Source: Clostridium amylolyticum (GTDB taxonomy: Bacteria > Bacillota > Clostridia > Clostridiales > Clostridiaceae). From it: 64,000 bases of DNA. Positions 53,188 through 61,870 of this stretch are shown in pieces. The translations under genes were made by a program, and so were the position numbers. The DNA lies in the NCBI RefSeq assembly GCF_900142075.1, contig NZ_FQZO01000003.1, positions 248,001 through 312,000 of the forward strand. The letters run 5' to 3'. The notes beneath the pieces were generated by a model. It searched no databases and had not been told where the DNA came from. It worked only from the letters and a program-made list of their open reading frames with translations. Numbering within the stretch: position 1 is the stretch's first letter; every line of letters begins with the position of its first letter.

Positions 53188-53631
53188 ATGAATTTTATGA
53201 AATTAATGAGCTTTGTTTTTACCATAGTGTTTATAGTTATAATTTATTTTATAATCTTTTATGCGTTAAAAATTATGTATAAAGATGTTAAAACCGGTGG
53301 TAAAAGGAAAAGCAGTGATGCAAATTATAGTGAATTAGGTTTAGAAGTTTTAAATCCAGGAGACAATGAGAATCTTAAAAGAGGTTCGGTAGTGCCCATA
53401 AGAGGTGTTATATCCTTAGGGAGAAAAGAAGATAATACTATAGTTCTTACAGATCAATATATTTCTGGTTATCATGCTAAGATTTTTATCAAGAATAGAG
53501 ATTGTATATTAGAAGATTTGGATAGTACTAATGGCACACTTCTTAATGGCAGTAGGATTTATGGGAGAGTGAAATTAGAAGAGGAAGATGAAATAACCAT
53601 GGGTAGTCTAACCTTTAAGGTTATTGGATAA
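53188..53631 (+). CDS. Membrane-anchored FHA domain protein
   Basis: Protein of 147 residues with one N-terminal transmembrane segment (about 5-30) and a cytosolic forkhead-associated domain (about 65-147). The phosphothreonine-binding residues are present: GRKEDNTIVL, SGYHAKIFI and STNGTLLNGSRI. FHA domains dock threonine-phosphorylated partners. ATG 53188 with GGGGTG is preferred to ATG 53167. It starts an operon with a SEDS glycosyltransferase and a transpeptidase, 13 bases before the next start codon, so it probably tethers or regulates that pair. Confidence 0.88.
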   Translation: MNFMKLMSFVFTIVFIVIIYFIIFYALKIMYKDVKTGGKRKSSDANYSELGLEVLNPGDNENLKRGSVVPIRGVISLGRKEDNTIVLTDQYISGYHAKIFIKNRDCILEDLDSTNGTLLNGSRIYGRVKLEEEDEITMGSLTFKVIG

Positions 53632-53644
53632 TGGAGTTGATATT

Positions 53645-54844
53645 ATGTATAGCTTTAGAGATGAAAAGCGAATGCTTTTTTTAACTTACTTATTATGTAT
53701 AGCGCTATTTGTGAATTTAGCATTATTAAAGCAGCCTATGGATAAAGGTGCTCTTATCATGGGTGGAGTAATGTGCGTGCTTATAGGTTATGCACATTTT
53801 ATAATAAGAAAGTTTTATCCCGATGGGGATAAATATATTTTGATTTTTGCAAGTATTCTCTCCGTTATTGGAGCTGCTATGCTGTATAGAATAGATATGA
53901 CCGTGGCGATAAAACAGGTGGTATGGTTTGTACTTGGTATGGCAGGATATATTTTAATAGTAGTTTTATTGCCAGATCTTAAGAGCTTTTCTAAGTATAA
54001 ATATATTTACATGGCAGGGACTTTAATCTTTATGGGAATGGCTACATTTATAGGAAGAACCTTATATGGAGCAAAAAACTGGGTTTATATAGGTAGCTTT
54101 GGCTTTCAGCCTTCAGAATTAGGTAAGGTATTTCTTATACTCTATTTAGCTGCGGCTTTAAGGGGATATGAAAGTTTTAAGCAGCTTATAGAGCCGGCAA
54201 TAATCGTAATGATTTCTTTAGGGTTTATGGTGCTTCAAAGAGACCTAGGCTCTGCTTTAATAATATTTGGTATATCCATAACAATTTTATATATTGCCAC
54301 TTCCAAGTTAAAATATATAATTGCTTGCCTTGGATTATTCTCAGTAGGTTCAGTAGCAAGTTATAAACTATTTGATCACATAAGGATAAGGGTTATGATA
54401 TGGAAAGAACCATGGAAGTATTCCAACGATGAAAGTTATCAGATAGTACAAGGATTAATTGCTATTTCTTCAGGGGGATTGTTTGGCTCAGGATTAGGGC
54501 AAGGATTTCCTAAATGGGTACCTGTTAAAACAAGTGATTACATATTTGCTATTATATGTGAGGAGCTTGGAATTATTATCGCTGTAGGAATAATAATAAT
54601 TTATTTCCTCTTATGTTATAGATCTATGAGAGCAGCTCTTAAAGCTGATGATGGTTTCTCACAATTGGCTGCAGTAGGCTTCTCAGCAATGATAGCTTCT
54701 CAGGTTTTAGTAATCATTGGAGGTGTATTTAATATAATACCACTTACAGGAATTACCCTACCTCTTATTAGTTATGGTGGAAGTTCCATGCTTACCATGT
54801 TCTTTTCACTGGGTATTCTTCAAAAGATATCAGAGGAGGGTTAA
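53645..54844 (+). CDS. SEDS family peptidoglycan glycosyltransferase (FtsW/RodA/SpoVE)
   Basis: Membrane protein of 399 residues with ten hydrophobic segments. SEDS hallmarks include YGAKNWVYIGSFGFQPSELG near 145-165, LQRDLGSALIIFGI, GSGLGQGFPKWVPVKTSDYI and PLTGITLPLISYGGSSM near the C-terminus. These enzymes polymerise lipid II into glycan strands and work with a class B PBP, here encoded directly downstream. ATG 53645 with GGAG is chosen over a TTG at 53624. Whether it serves elongation, division or spore cortex cannot be told. Confidence 0.92.
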   Translation: MYSFRDEKRMLFLTYLLCIALFVNLALLKQPMDKGALIMGGVMCVLIGYAHFIIRKFYPDGDKYILIFASILSVIGAAMLYRIDMTVAIKQVVWFVLGMAGYILIVVLLPDLKSFSKYKYIYMAGTLIFMGMATFIGRTLYGAKNWVYIGSFGFQPSELGKVFLILYLAAALRGYESFKQLIEPAIIVMISLGFMVLQRDLGSALIIFGISITILYIATSKLKYIIACLGLFSVGSVASYKLFDHIRIRVMIWKEPWKYSNDESYQIVQGLIAISSGGLFGSGLGQGFPKWVPVKTSDYIFAIICEELGIIIAVGIIIIYFLLCYRSMRAALKADDGFSQLAAVGFSAMIASQVLVIIGGVFNIIPLTGITLPLISYGGSSMLTMFFSLGILQKISEEG

Positions 54845-54845
54845 C

Positions 54846-56324
54846 ATGAATAATAATGACCTAACATCAAACATAAAAAAAGTATTGGTAGTATTTTTAT
54901 TGTTATTTATAGCACTAATTTCCTATATAGGATATTTTCAGCTGTTTAAAGCTCATGATATAGCTGCAAGGAAAGAGAATAAGAGGCTTTGGGTGAAAAG
55001 GAATGAAGTTGTCCGAGGGGTTATATATGATAGAAATAAGACTGTATTGGCCCAAACCATTGAAAAAACAGAATTAAATCAAAAAAGACAATATCCTGGA
55101 GGGGAAGCTTTTGCTCATGTAGTAGGGTATGTAGATGAAACTTACGACTTAGCAGGTTTAGAAGCTACCTACGACCAAGAGTTAATAAGCTATGATGTAA
55201 TAAATGCCAGCATTGATGCTTTTTTTAAAAAGCTTAATTTTAAAGAAGAATTTAATAAAAGAACTGTGCAGGAAGATAAAAAAGGAAACAATTTAATTAC
55301 CACTTTAGATGCTAATTTGCAAAACATAGCCTTTGATGCCTTAGGCACTAATAAAGGAGCGGTAGTAGCTTTAAATCCTAAAACTGGTGAGGTATTAGCT
55401 AGTGTTTCCAAGCCTTCCTACGACACTAATAATCTAAAAAATATATGGAAAAGTATAAATACAGATGAAGAAGGTAAACCTCTTATTAACAGAGCTACTT
55501 CAGGCTTGTATCCACCAGGATCCACCTTTAAAATAGTAACTGCTGCCAGTGCATTGGAGAATATACCTGGAGTAACTACAAAAAAATTCAAGGATAATGG
55601 AAAGATTAAGTTTAACGAAAAACAATCCTTAAGCAATTACGGCGGATATTCCTATGGTGATATTGATTTAAAGAAAGCTATTTCAGTTTCTAGCAACGTG
55701 GTTTTTGGAACTTTAGCCATGGACCTAGGAAATGATAAGCTTATGGCAACTGCTGAAAAGTTTGGATTTAATAAGAAAATTTCTTCTGATGATGTTTTTA
55801 TAGCACAAAGCAAGTTTCCTAAGTTAGAAAAGAGTGAAATAGGTAATATAGCTCAAACAGGCATAGGACAGAGCAGTATACTGGCTTCTCCCATGGAAAT
55901 GGCTTTAGTTATTTCCACTATAGCCAATGATGGGGTTATGATGAAGCCAAGTTTAATGAAAGAAATTGTAAGTAGTAATGGCAGAAAGGTTAAATCCATG
56001 AAGCCAGAAGCACTACAAACCGTTATATCTAAAGATCAAGCTTCTACATTAAGAGATTATTTAAAGGCTAGCGTAGATGAGAAAATTAAAAGTCAGTGGA
56101 AATATGTATTTAATGGTACAAATACTGCAGGAAAGACTGGAACAGCTGATTATAAGCTTCCCAATGGAGAAAATGCTGTACCGCACTCTTGGTTTGTAGG
56201 GTTTGCACCTGCTGATAATCCACAGGTTGCTATAGCTGTTATAGTAGAAAATGGTGGATTAGGAGGGGGCGCAGCCGCCCAAACCGCAGGAAAAGTAATT
56301 AAAGCTGCGTTAAATACAAAATAA
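54846..56324 (+). CDS. Class B penicillin-binding protein (transpeptidase), PbpA-like
   Basis: Transpeptidase of 492 residues with an N-terminal membrane anchor (about 12-34), a short dimerisation-type region and the penicillin-binding domain. Active-site motifs are SxxK in YPPGSTFKIVTAASALE, SxN in SVSSNVVFG and KTG in AGKTGTADY. The short N-terminal part and partner SEDS gene match actinobacterial PbpA-type proteins. ATG 54846 lies one base after the SEDS stop codon (GAGGAGGGTTAAC before it). It crosslinks the glycan made by the upstream SEDS protein. Confidence 0.92.
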   Translation: MNNNDLTSNIKKVLVVFLLLFIALISYIGYFQLFKAHDIAARKENKRLWVKRNEVVRGVIYDRNKTVLAQTIEKTELNQKRQYPGGEAFAHVVGYVDETYDLAGLEATYDQELISYDVINASIDAFFKKLNFKEEFNKRTVQEDKKGNNLITTLDANLQNIAFDALGTNKGAVVALNPKTGEVLASVSKPSYDTNNLKNIWKSINTDEEGKPLINRATSGLYPPGSTFKIVTAASALENIPGVTTKKFKDNGKIKFNEKQSLSNYGGYSYGDIDLKKAISVSSNVVFGTLAMDLGNDKLMATAEKFGFNKKISSDDVFIAQSKFPKLEKSEIGNIAQTGIGQSSILASPMEMALVISTIANDGVMMKPSLMKEIVSSNGRKVKSMKPEALQTVISKDQASTLRDYLKASVDEKIKSQWKYVFNGTNTAGKTGTADYKLPNGENAVPHSWFVGFAPADNPQVAIAVIVENGGLGGGAAAQTAGKVIKAALNTK

Positions 56325-56349
56325 AAATTAAAAACCGGAGGGGATTATT

Positions 56350-58215
56350 ATATTTGACTTCGAGTATCAGTTGAAGATATTACCGGACAAACCGGGAGTT
56401 TATATAATGAAGAATTCCCTGGGTGAAGTAATTTATGTAGGAAAGGCAAAAATATTAAAAAATAGGGTGAGGCAGTACTTCCAAAGTTCTAAGAACCATT
56501 CAGAAAAGGTTAGGGCTATGGTTAAGAATATTGCAGAATTTGAATATATAGTAACTGACAATGAGATGGAAGCTTTAATCCTTGAAGGAAACTTAATTAA
56601 AAAGTACTCACCGCGTTATAATATTTTATTAAAAGATGATAAATTTTATCCTTTTATAAAGATAACTACTAATGAAGATTTTCCCAGGGTTTTTGTAACA
56701 AGAAACTATGCTAGGGATGGAAATATGTATTTTGGTCCCTACACTAATGGGGCTGCAGTATATGAAACCATCAATCTTATAAATAAAATATTTCCTTTGA
56801 GAACCTGTAAAAGGTCAATAGTAGAGGGAGGGGAAGCTACTAGGCCTTGTCTCTACTATCATCTTCATAAGTGTAAAGCTCCTTGTGCAGGTTATATAAG
56901 TAAAGAAGAATATGAAAAGATGATAAAAGATATTATTGATCTTCTTCATGGTAAAAATTATAGTATAATAAAAGACTTAAAAGAAAAAATGGAAAAAGCA
57001 GCTGAGAATCTTCAATTTGAATCGGCGGCATCCTATAGGGATAACATAGCTGCCGTGGAGTCCATAGCAGAAAAACAAAAAATATTTACTTCCAGAGCTG
57101 ATGATGAAGATTTCATCGAGTTATACTCGGATGAAAAGGATACTTGTGTACAGATTTTCTTTATACGAGATGGTAAGGTAAATGGAAGAGAACATTTTAT
57201 GTTTGAGAATACTGCTGATAGTGATAAAGGGGAGCTTATGGAAGACTTTATAAGCAGCTTTTATGGCGGCACTGCATTAATTCCAAAGCATATATATATT
57301 TCAGAGTTAGCTGACCTAGAACTAATGGAACAATACTTAAGTGCTAAAAAAGGTTCTAAGGTTCTTATTAAAATCCCTCAAAAAGGCGAGAAAAAAGAAC
57401 TCCTTAATATGGTAAAGAAAAATGCTAAAATAACTTTAGAACAATTTAAAACAAAGATTCTTCAAGATAAGGAAATAAACAAGATAGCCTTAGCAGAATT
57501 GGCAGCGTCACTTCAGTTGGAAGAGCTACCGGTACGAATTGAGGCTTATGATATATCTAACATCCAAGGTATGGATTCCGTAGGTACCATGGTGGTATTT
57601 GAGGAAGGAAAGGCTAAAAATAGTGATTATAGAAGATTTAAGATAAAAACAGTACAAGGTGCCAATGATTATGACAGCATGAGAGAAATATTACAAAGAA
57701 GATTTAGGCATGGTTTAGAAGAAATTAAATCTATCCAGGAGAGAAATTTAGAGTTATCTAAAGGTAAGTTTTTATATTTTCCAGATTTAATAATGATGGA
57801 TGGTGGTAAAGGACAGATAAATGTTGCTCTGGAGGTATTAAAAGAACTGAATATTGAGATACCTGTATGTGGTATGGTAAAAGATGATAAGCATAGGACT
57901 AGAGGACTTATCTTTAATGGTGTAGAGATTCCAATGGCACAAAATTTTAATGCTATGCATATGATAACAAGGATACAGGATGAAGTGCACAGATTTGCTA
58001 TTACCTACCATAGGAGCCTGAGAGATAAGAGAACACTACATTCTATACTTGAAGATATACCTTTTGTGGGGGAAAAAAGAAGAAGAAATTTACTTATGAA
58101 ATTTGGAAGCGTAGAAAATATAAGAAAAGCTTCCATGAAAGAACTTCTTGAAACCCCTTCCATAGATAAAAAATCAGCAGAAAGTATAAAAAAATATTTT
58201 AAGGATAAAAAGTAA
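56350..58215 (+). CDS. uvrC: Excinuclease ABC subunit C, apparently with an AUA start codon
   Basis: Dual-incision endonuclease of 621 residues: GIY-YIG domain (KPGVYIMKNSLGEVIYVGKA), UVR motif near 205-240 that binds UvrB, and C-terminal RNase H-like nuclease with helix-hairpin-helix (VGEKRRRNLLMKFGSVENIR). The usual N-terminus MFDFEYQLKILPDKPG is found here only if codon ATA at 56350 is the start (ATA TTT GAC TTC GAG TAT CAG). GGAGGGG at 56337-56343 lies at ideal distance. The nearest standard start is TTG 56371, 27 bases from that site, which would remove seven conserved residues. The start assignment is inferred; the gene identity is certain. Confidence 0.9.
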   Translation: MFDFEYQLKILPDKPGVYIMKNSLGEVIYVGKAKILKNRVRQYFQSSKNHSEKVRAMVKNIAEFEYIVTDNEMEALILEGNLIKKYSPRYNILLKDDKFYPFIKITTNEDFPRVFVTRNYARDGNMYFGPYTNGAAVYETINLINKIFPLRTCKRSIVEGGEATRPCLYYHLHKCKAPCAGYISKEEYEKMIKDIIDLLHGKNYSIIKDLKEKMEKAAENLQFESAASYRDNIAAVESIAEKQKIFTSRADDEDFIELYSDEKDTCVQIFFIRDGKVNGREHFMFENTADSDKGELMEDFISSFYGGTALIPKHIYISELADLELMEQYLSAKKGSKVLIKIPQKGEKKELLNMVKKNAKITLEQFKTKILQDKEINKIALAELAASLQLEELPVRIEAYDISNIQGMDSVGTMVVFEEGKAKNSDYRRFKIKTVQGANDYDSMREILQRRFRHGLEEIKSIQERNLELSKGKFLYFPDLIMMDGGKGQINVALEVLKELNIEIPVCGMVKDDKHRTRGLIFNGVEIPMAQNFNAMHMITRIQDEVHRFAITYHRSLRDKRTLHSILEDIPFVGEKRRRNLLMKFGSVENIRKASMKELLETPSIDKKSAESIKKYFKDKK

Positions 58216-58306
58216 CATAAATATACTAAATAATTACAGAATCTTAAACAGAAGGTTATGTAATTTTTAACATTGTGCGGAGTTATGTACTACTATGTGC
58301 TTTTTA

Positions 58307-58315
58307 TGGTATAAT
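58307..58315 (+). promoter_or_regulatory. Extended -10 promoter for murB
   Basis: TGGTATAAT (58307-58315), about 50 bases before the murB ATG; no clear -35. Confidence 0.5.
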
Positions 58316-58365
58316 AATTTTTGTTAAAAATGTGGGAGAACTAATTTCAATCGAGGAGATAAATA

Positions 58366-59313
58366 ATGAATCAAAAATTAGAGTTTAGCATGAAATTAAG
58401 CGATATTGTTGATAAAAATGAATTTGATTTGGATGTGCCAATGAGTGAACATACTTATTTTAAAGTAGGAGGACCAGCTGATATAATGGTTACGCCCTCT
58501 ACAAAAGATAAGGTAATTGAGGTAATTAATCTTTGTAAAGCTGAAAATATTCCTTATATAATAATAGGAAATGGATCTAATCTTCTTGTAAGAGATGGAG
58601 GTATTAGGGGAGTAGTTATTAAATTATCAGCTTTAAACAATATAATTGTAAATGAGGAAGATATAATTGCAGATAGTGGGGCACTTTTGTCAGATGTATC
58701 TAAAAAAGCTTTAGAATTCAGTCTTACAGGATTCGAATTTGCTTGTGGTATACCTGGAAGTGTTGGAGGAGCTGTATTTATGAATGCTGGAGCTTATGAT
58801 GGAGAGCTATGTAATGTTATCAGTGAAGCTTTGGTGATAGATGAAAATGGAAACTTAAAAGTGCTAAACAACTCCGAACTAGAATTAGGTTACAGAACAA
58901 GTGCAGTTATGACCAATGGATATGTGGTGATTCAAGCTAAATTCAAGCTTAAAAAAGGAGCATATGAAAAGATTAAAGGAAGAATTGATGAGCTTACAGC
59001 AAGAAGAGAAGATAAGCAGCCTTTAGAATATCCTTCAGCGGGAAGTACCTTTAAAAGACCTGTTGGTTATTTTGCAGGTAAGCTTATTCAGGATGCAGGT
59101 TTAAAAGGCTTTTGTATAGGTGGAGCATCAGTTTCTGAAAAACATTCAGGTTTTATAATTAATAAAGATCATGCTACAGCCAATGATATTTTAAACCTTA
59201 TAATGCATGTACAGAGAACTGTTAAAGATATGTTTGGTGTGGATTTAAGCCCTGAAGTAAGGATAATTGGAGAAGATATTTTAGAACCTAATGTTCTTGC
59301 AGCTAATCAATAG
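58366..59313 (+). CDS. murB: UDP-N-acetylenolpyruvoylglucosamine reductase
   Basis: FAD enzyme of 315 residues that reduces UDP-GlcNAc-enolpyruvate to UDP-MurNAc with NADPH in peptidoglycan precursor synthesis. FAD-binding IIIGNGSNLLVRDGGIRGVV, GIPGSVGGAVFMNAGAYDGE, the serine/glycine region EYPSAGSTFKRP and late SPEVRIIGE are in place, typical of type II MurB. GAGGAG precedes the ATG. It stands alone with a strong terminator. Confidence 0.95.
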   Translation: MNQKLEFSMKLSDIVDKNEFDLDVPMSEHTYFKVGGPADIMVTPSTKDKVIEVINLCKAENIPYIIIGNGSNLLVRDGGIRGVVIKLSALNNIIVNEEDIIADSGALLSDVSKKALEFSLTGFEFACGIPGSVGGAVFMNAGAYDGELCNVISEALVIDENGNLKVLNNSELELGYRTSAVMTNGYVVIQAKFKLKKGAYEKIKGRIDELTARREDKQPLEYPSAGSTFKRPVGYFAGKLIQDAGLKGFCIGGASVSEKHSGFIINKDHATANDILNLIMHVQRTVKDMFGVDLSPEVRIIGEDILEPNVLAANQ

Positions 59314-59340
59314 TCATTATAAAAGTATATATTTCCATAA

Positions 59341-59380
59341 AAAACTCTATGAAACATTTATGCTTCATAGAGTTTTTTTA
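59341..59380 (+). terminator. Intrinsic terminator after murB
   Basis: AAAACTCTATGAA (59341-59353) pairs with TTCATAGAGTTTT (59364-59376), then T's. Confidence 0.88.
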
Positions 59381-59521
59381 TGGAAATTAGCGATTTAAAT
59401 ATGCTGTACTTTTTATAAAATTTACTGTGATAAAGTGCTAGCAGTTGTAATTGCGAAATATTCTGAAAAATTATACTATTTATATAGGGAGAAACTGTAA
59501 TTAAAAGGGGGCTAATTAAAT

Positions 59522-60634
59522 ATGACACAAGAAATTTCACAAAAACACTCTATAAGACCTGAGGTTTTAAGTATTGAAAAGTATGTAGCTGGAAAGCCTA
59601 TTAGCGAAGTTAAAAGAGAACTTGGACTAGATGAAGTAATAAAGCTTGCATCCAATGAGAACCCATTGGGATGCTCACCTAAAGCTAAAGAAGCTTTGAA
59701 AAGGGTTATAGATGAATCTTCACTTTATCCTGACTCTTCTTCTTATGAGCTTAAAAAAGCCATAGCCAATAAGCTAAATGTTAAGGAAGGACAGATTTTC
59801 TGCGGGGCAGGGTCTGATTCTTTAATTAAGGTAATATGCCAAACCATATTAAATCCAGAAGATGAATCTATAATGGGAGAAGTAACCTTTTCAAGATATG
59901 AAGACAATACTAAACTCATGGGAGGTACTGTAGTAAAAGTCCCTCTTAAAAATAATTTTTTAGATATTGAAGCTATGGTGGAAAAAATAACACCAAAAAC
60001 CAAGGTGATATGGTTTTGTAATCCCAACAATCCTACAGGTGGTATGTTTACGGGTACAGAGCTTAATGAGGTGCTTCACAAGATATCCAAAGATGTTTAT
60101 ATAATCATGGATGAAGCGTACTATGAATATGTAACAGATGAAGACTATCCAGATTCATTAAAGCTTTTACCAGAGTATCCTAATATGATTATATTAAGAA
60201 CCTTTTCTAAGGCATATGGACTAGCTTCTTTGAGATGTGGTTATGGAATATGCCACGAAGAGCTTGTACAATACCTCAATAGAGTAATTAATCCCTTCGA
60301 CGTGAACTTATTTGCACAATATGCAGCCATAGCAGCCCTAGAGGATGAAGAATACTTAAAGCTAGTACATGAAACCAATAAGGAGCAAAAAGAATATTTA
60401 TTAAAAGCCTTTGATGAAATGAAACTTAACTATGTTCCTTCCAATACAAACTTCATCATGGTAGATGTAAAAGGACAAGATAAATTCTTATTTGATTATT
60501 TATTAAAAAAGGGAATCATCATAAGGCCAGGCTTCCTCCTAGGTATGCCAGGTTGGTTAAGAGTATCTATTGGAACTGAATATCAAAATAAAAAGTTTAT
60601 AGAAGAACTTAAGCAAGGGATAAAAAAAATTTAA
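59522..60634 (+). CDS. HisC-like class II aminotransferase (histidinol-phosphate aminotransferase family)
   Basis: PLP aminotransferase of 370 residues. The N-terminal LASNENPLGCSPKAKEAL, IWFCNPNNPTGGMF, MDEAYYEY and the PLP lysine in TFSKAYGLASLRCGYG are all HisC-type. Members convert imidazoleacetol phosphate to histidinol phosphate, but many also act on aromatic amino acids. No other his gene is nearby, so a role outside histidine synthesis is possible. GGGGG lies before the ATG. Element E follows right after the stop codon. Confidence 0.85.
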   Translation: MTQEISQKHSIRPEVLSIEKYVAGKPISEVKRELGLDEVIKLASNENPLGCSPKAKEALKRVIDESSLYPDSSSYELKKAIANKLNVKEGQIFCGAGSDSLIKVICQTILNPEDESIMGEVTFSRYEDNTKLMGGTVVKVPLKNNFLDIEAMVEKITPKTKVIWFCNPNNPTGGMFTGTELNEVLHKISKDVYIIMDEAYYEYVTDEDYPDSLKLLPEYPNMIILRTFSKAYGLASLRCGYGICHEELVQYLNRVINPFDVNLFAQYAAIAALEDEEYLKLVHETNKEQKEYLLKAFDEMKLNYVPSNTNFIMVDVKGQDKFLFDYLLKKGIIIRPGFLLGMPGWLRVSIGTEYQNKKFIEELKQGIKKI

Positions 60635-60636
60635 AA

Positions 60637-60830
60637 TTTATAATTTAGAATTTAAAATGGAGGATATTTTTCTGATGAAAAGAATCAGAAAAATTTTGAA
60701 TTAGTATATAATAAAAGAAGTTTCCTGGAGGAAACTTCTTTTATATTCTTTTATATAGTCTTAGAAACTCCGGAAGGAGTTTCTTCCTTCATTCTACATT
60801 CTACATTCTAAATTTTAAATTAGTTATCTA
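60637..60830 (-). repeat. Dispersed hairpin element, copy E (inverted orientation, H2 degenerate)
   Basis: Left terminus ATAATTTAGAATTTAAAATG with GGAGG, right terminus CTTCCTTCATTCTACATTCT and CTAAATTTTAAATT. Hairpins in inverse order: H4 TTTTTCTGAT with ATCAGAAAAA (60667-60693), H3 AAAAGAAGTTTCC/GGAAACTTCTTTT (60713-60742), no clear H2, and H1 GAAACTCC/GGAGTTTC (60764-60783). Extra AT-rich terminus-like sequence continues to about 60887 (CAATTCTAAATTGTAAATT). Confidence 0.8.
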
Positions 60831-60887
60831 CATTTTACAGTCTCAATTTTAAATTAATTTGCAATTGTCAATTCTAAATTGTAAATT

Positions 60888-60985
60888 AATATAGTAATAG
60901 ATTATAATGATAATGTGTATTATAATGTGTAGTAATGTTTTGTTATGACTAGATTTGATTTATATATAACAGGAGGATGAATTAG
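60888..60985 (+). other. AT-rich gap with -10-like hexamers before rapZ
   Basis: TATAAT occurs at 60903-60908 and 60921-60926, upstream of the AGGAGG of rapZ. No convincing -35 element, so the start point is uncertain. Confidence 0.35.
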
Positions 60986-61870
60986 ATGAGATTTATAATT
61001 GTAACAGGTTTATCCGGGGCAGGTAAAACAGAAGCTACTAGGAGTCTAGAGGATCTTGGATATTTCTGTGTGGATAATCTTCCCCCTACGTTGATACCAA
61101 AATTTGCAGAGGCTTGTATACAAAGTGAAGGGAAAATTGAGAAGATAGCTTTAGTTATTGATATTAGAGGAGGAACTTTCTTTGATAGCCTTTTCCAAAG
61201 CTTAATTTATCTTAAGGAGCATGAATTTAAATATGAAATATTATTTTTAGATGCTTCTGACGAAGTGCTGGTAAAAAGATTTAAGGAAACCAGAAGAAGA
61301 CATCCTTTGGCTCCAGATGGAAGAATAATAACTGGAATTACTAATGAAAGAAATAGGCTGCGTGAAGTTAGAGATAGAGCAGATACAATAATAGACACTT
61401 CAAAACTTGCTATTAGAGACCTAAGGGATAAAATAACAAATCTTTATGGTGACAATAGTAAAATAGAAAGGCACCTTTCTATTACTGTACTTTCCTTTGG
61501 ATTTAAATATGGCATTCCTGTGGATGCAGATTTGGTTTTTGATGTAAGATTTATACAGAATCCTTTTTACATTCCAGAACTTAAGAAATTTTCAGGTATG
61601 GAAGAGCCAGTTAGAAAGTTTGTAATGGAACATGAAGAAACTCAAGGCTTTATGGAAAAACTAATGGATATGATAACTTTTCTTATACCAAACTATATAA
61701 AAGAGGGTAAAAGGCAGCTTATAATTGCTATAGGTTGTACTGGTGGAAGGCATAGATCTGTGGCTATAGCTAATGCTATATATGAAAGCCTAGTTAAAGA
61801 AAATTACAAGGCAAGTATTGAACACAGAGATATTAATGAAGATGTAAATAGGGGAGCTTATAAGCTATGA
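60986..61870 (+). CDS. rapZ: RNase adapter / nucleotide-binding protein RapZ (YvcJ)
   Basis: P-loop protein of 294 residues with Walker A GLSGAGKTEATRSLEDLGYF at the N-terminus, Walker B-like IALVIDIRGG and the C-terminal domain with IAIGCTGGRHRSVAIANAIY, which binds RNA or UDP-GlcNAc-type ligands in homologues. In E. coli RapZ controls glmZ decay; in Bacillus YvcJ affects competence. It overlaps yvcK by four bases (ATGA), in the standard rapZ-yvcK-whiA cluster. Confidence 0.95.
   Translation: MRFIIVTGLSGAGKTEATRSLEDLGYFCVDNLPPTLIPKFAEACIQSEGKIEKIALVIDIRGGTFFDSLFQSLIYLKEHEFKYEILFLDASDEVLVKRFKETRRRHPLAPDGRIITGITNERNRLREVRDRADTIIDTSKLAIRDLRDKITNLYGDNSKIERHLSITVLSFGFKYGIPVDADLVFDVRFIQNPFYIPELKKFSGMEEPVRKFVMEHEETQGFMEKLMDMITFLIPNYIKEGKRQLIIAIGCTGGRHRSVAIANAIYESLVKENYKASIEHRDINEDVNRGAYKL

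Noticed and set aside
29119..60830. Interpreting the five elements as simple intrinsic terminators
   Set aside because: Single hairpins in them are terminator-like, but the shared inverted termini, fixed hairpin order and inverted copies go beyond a terminator; some copies follow genes that already have a good terminator (31561-31587, 41159-41185).
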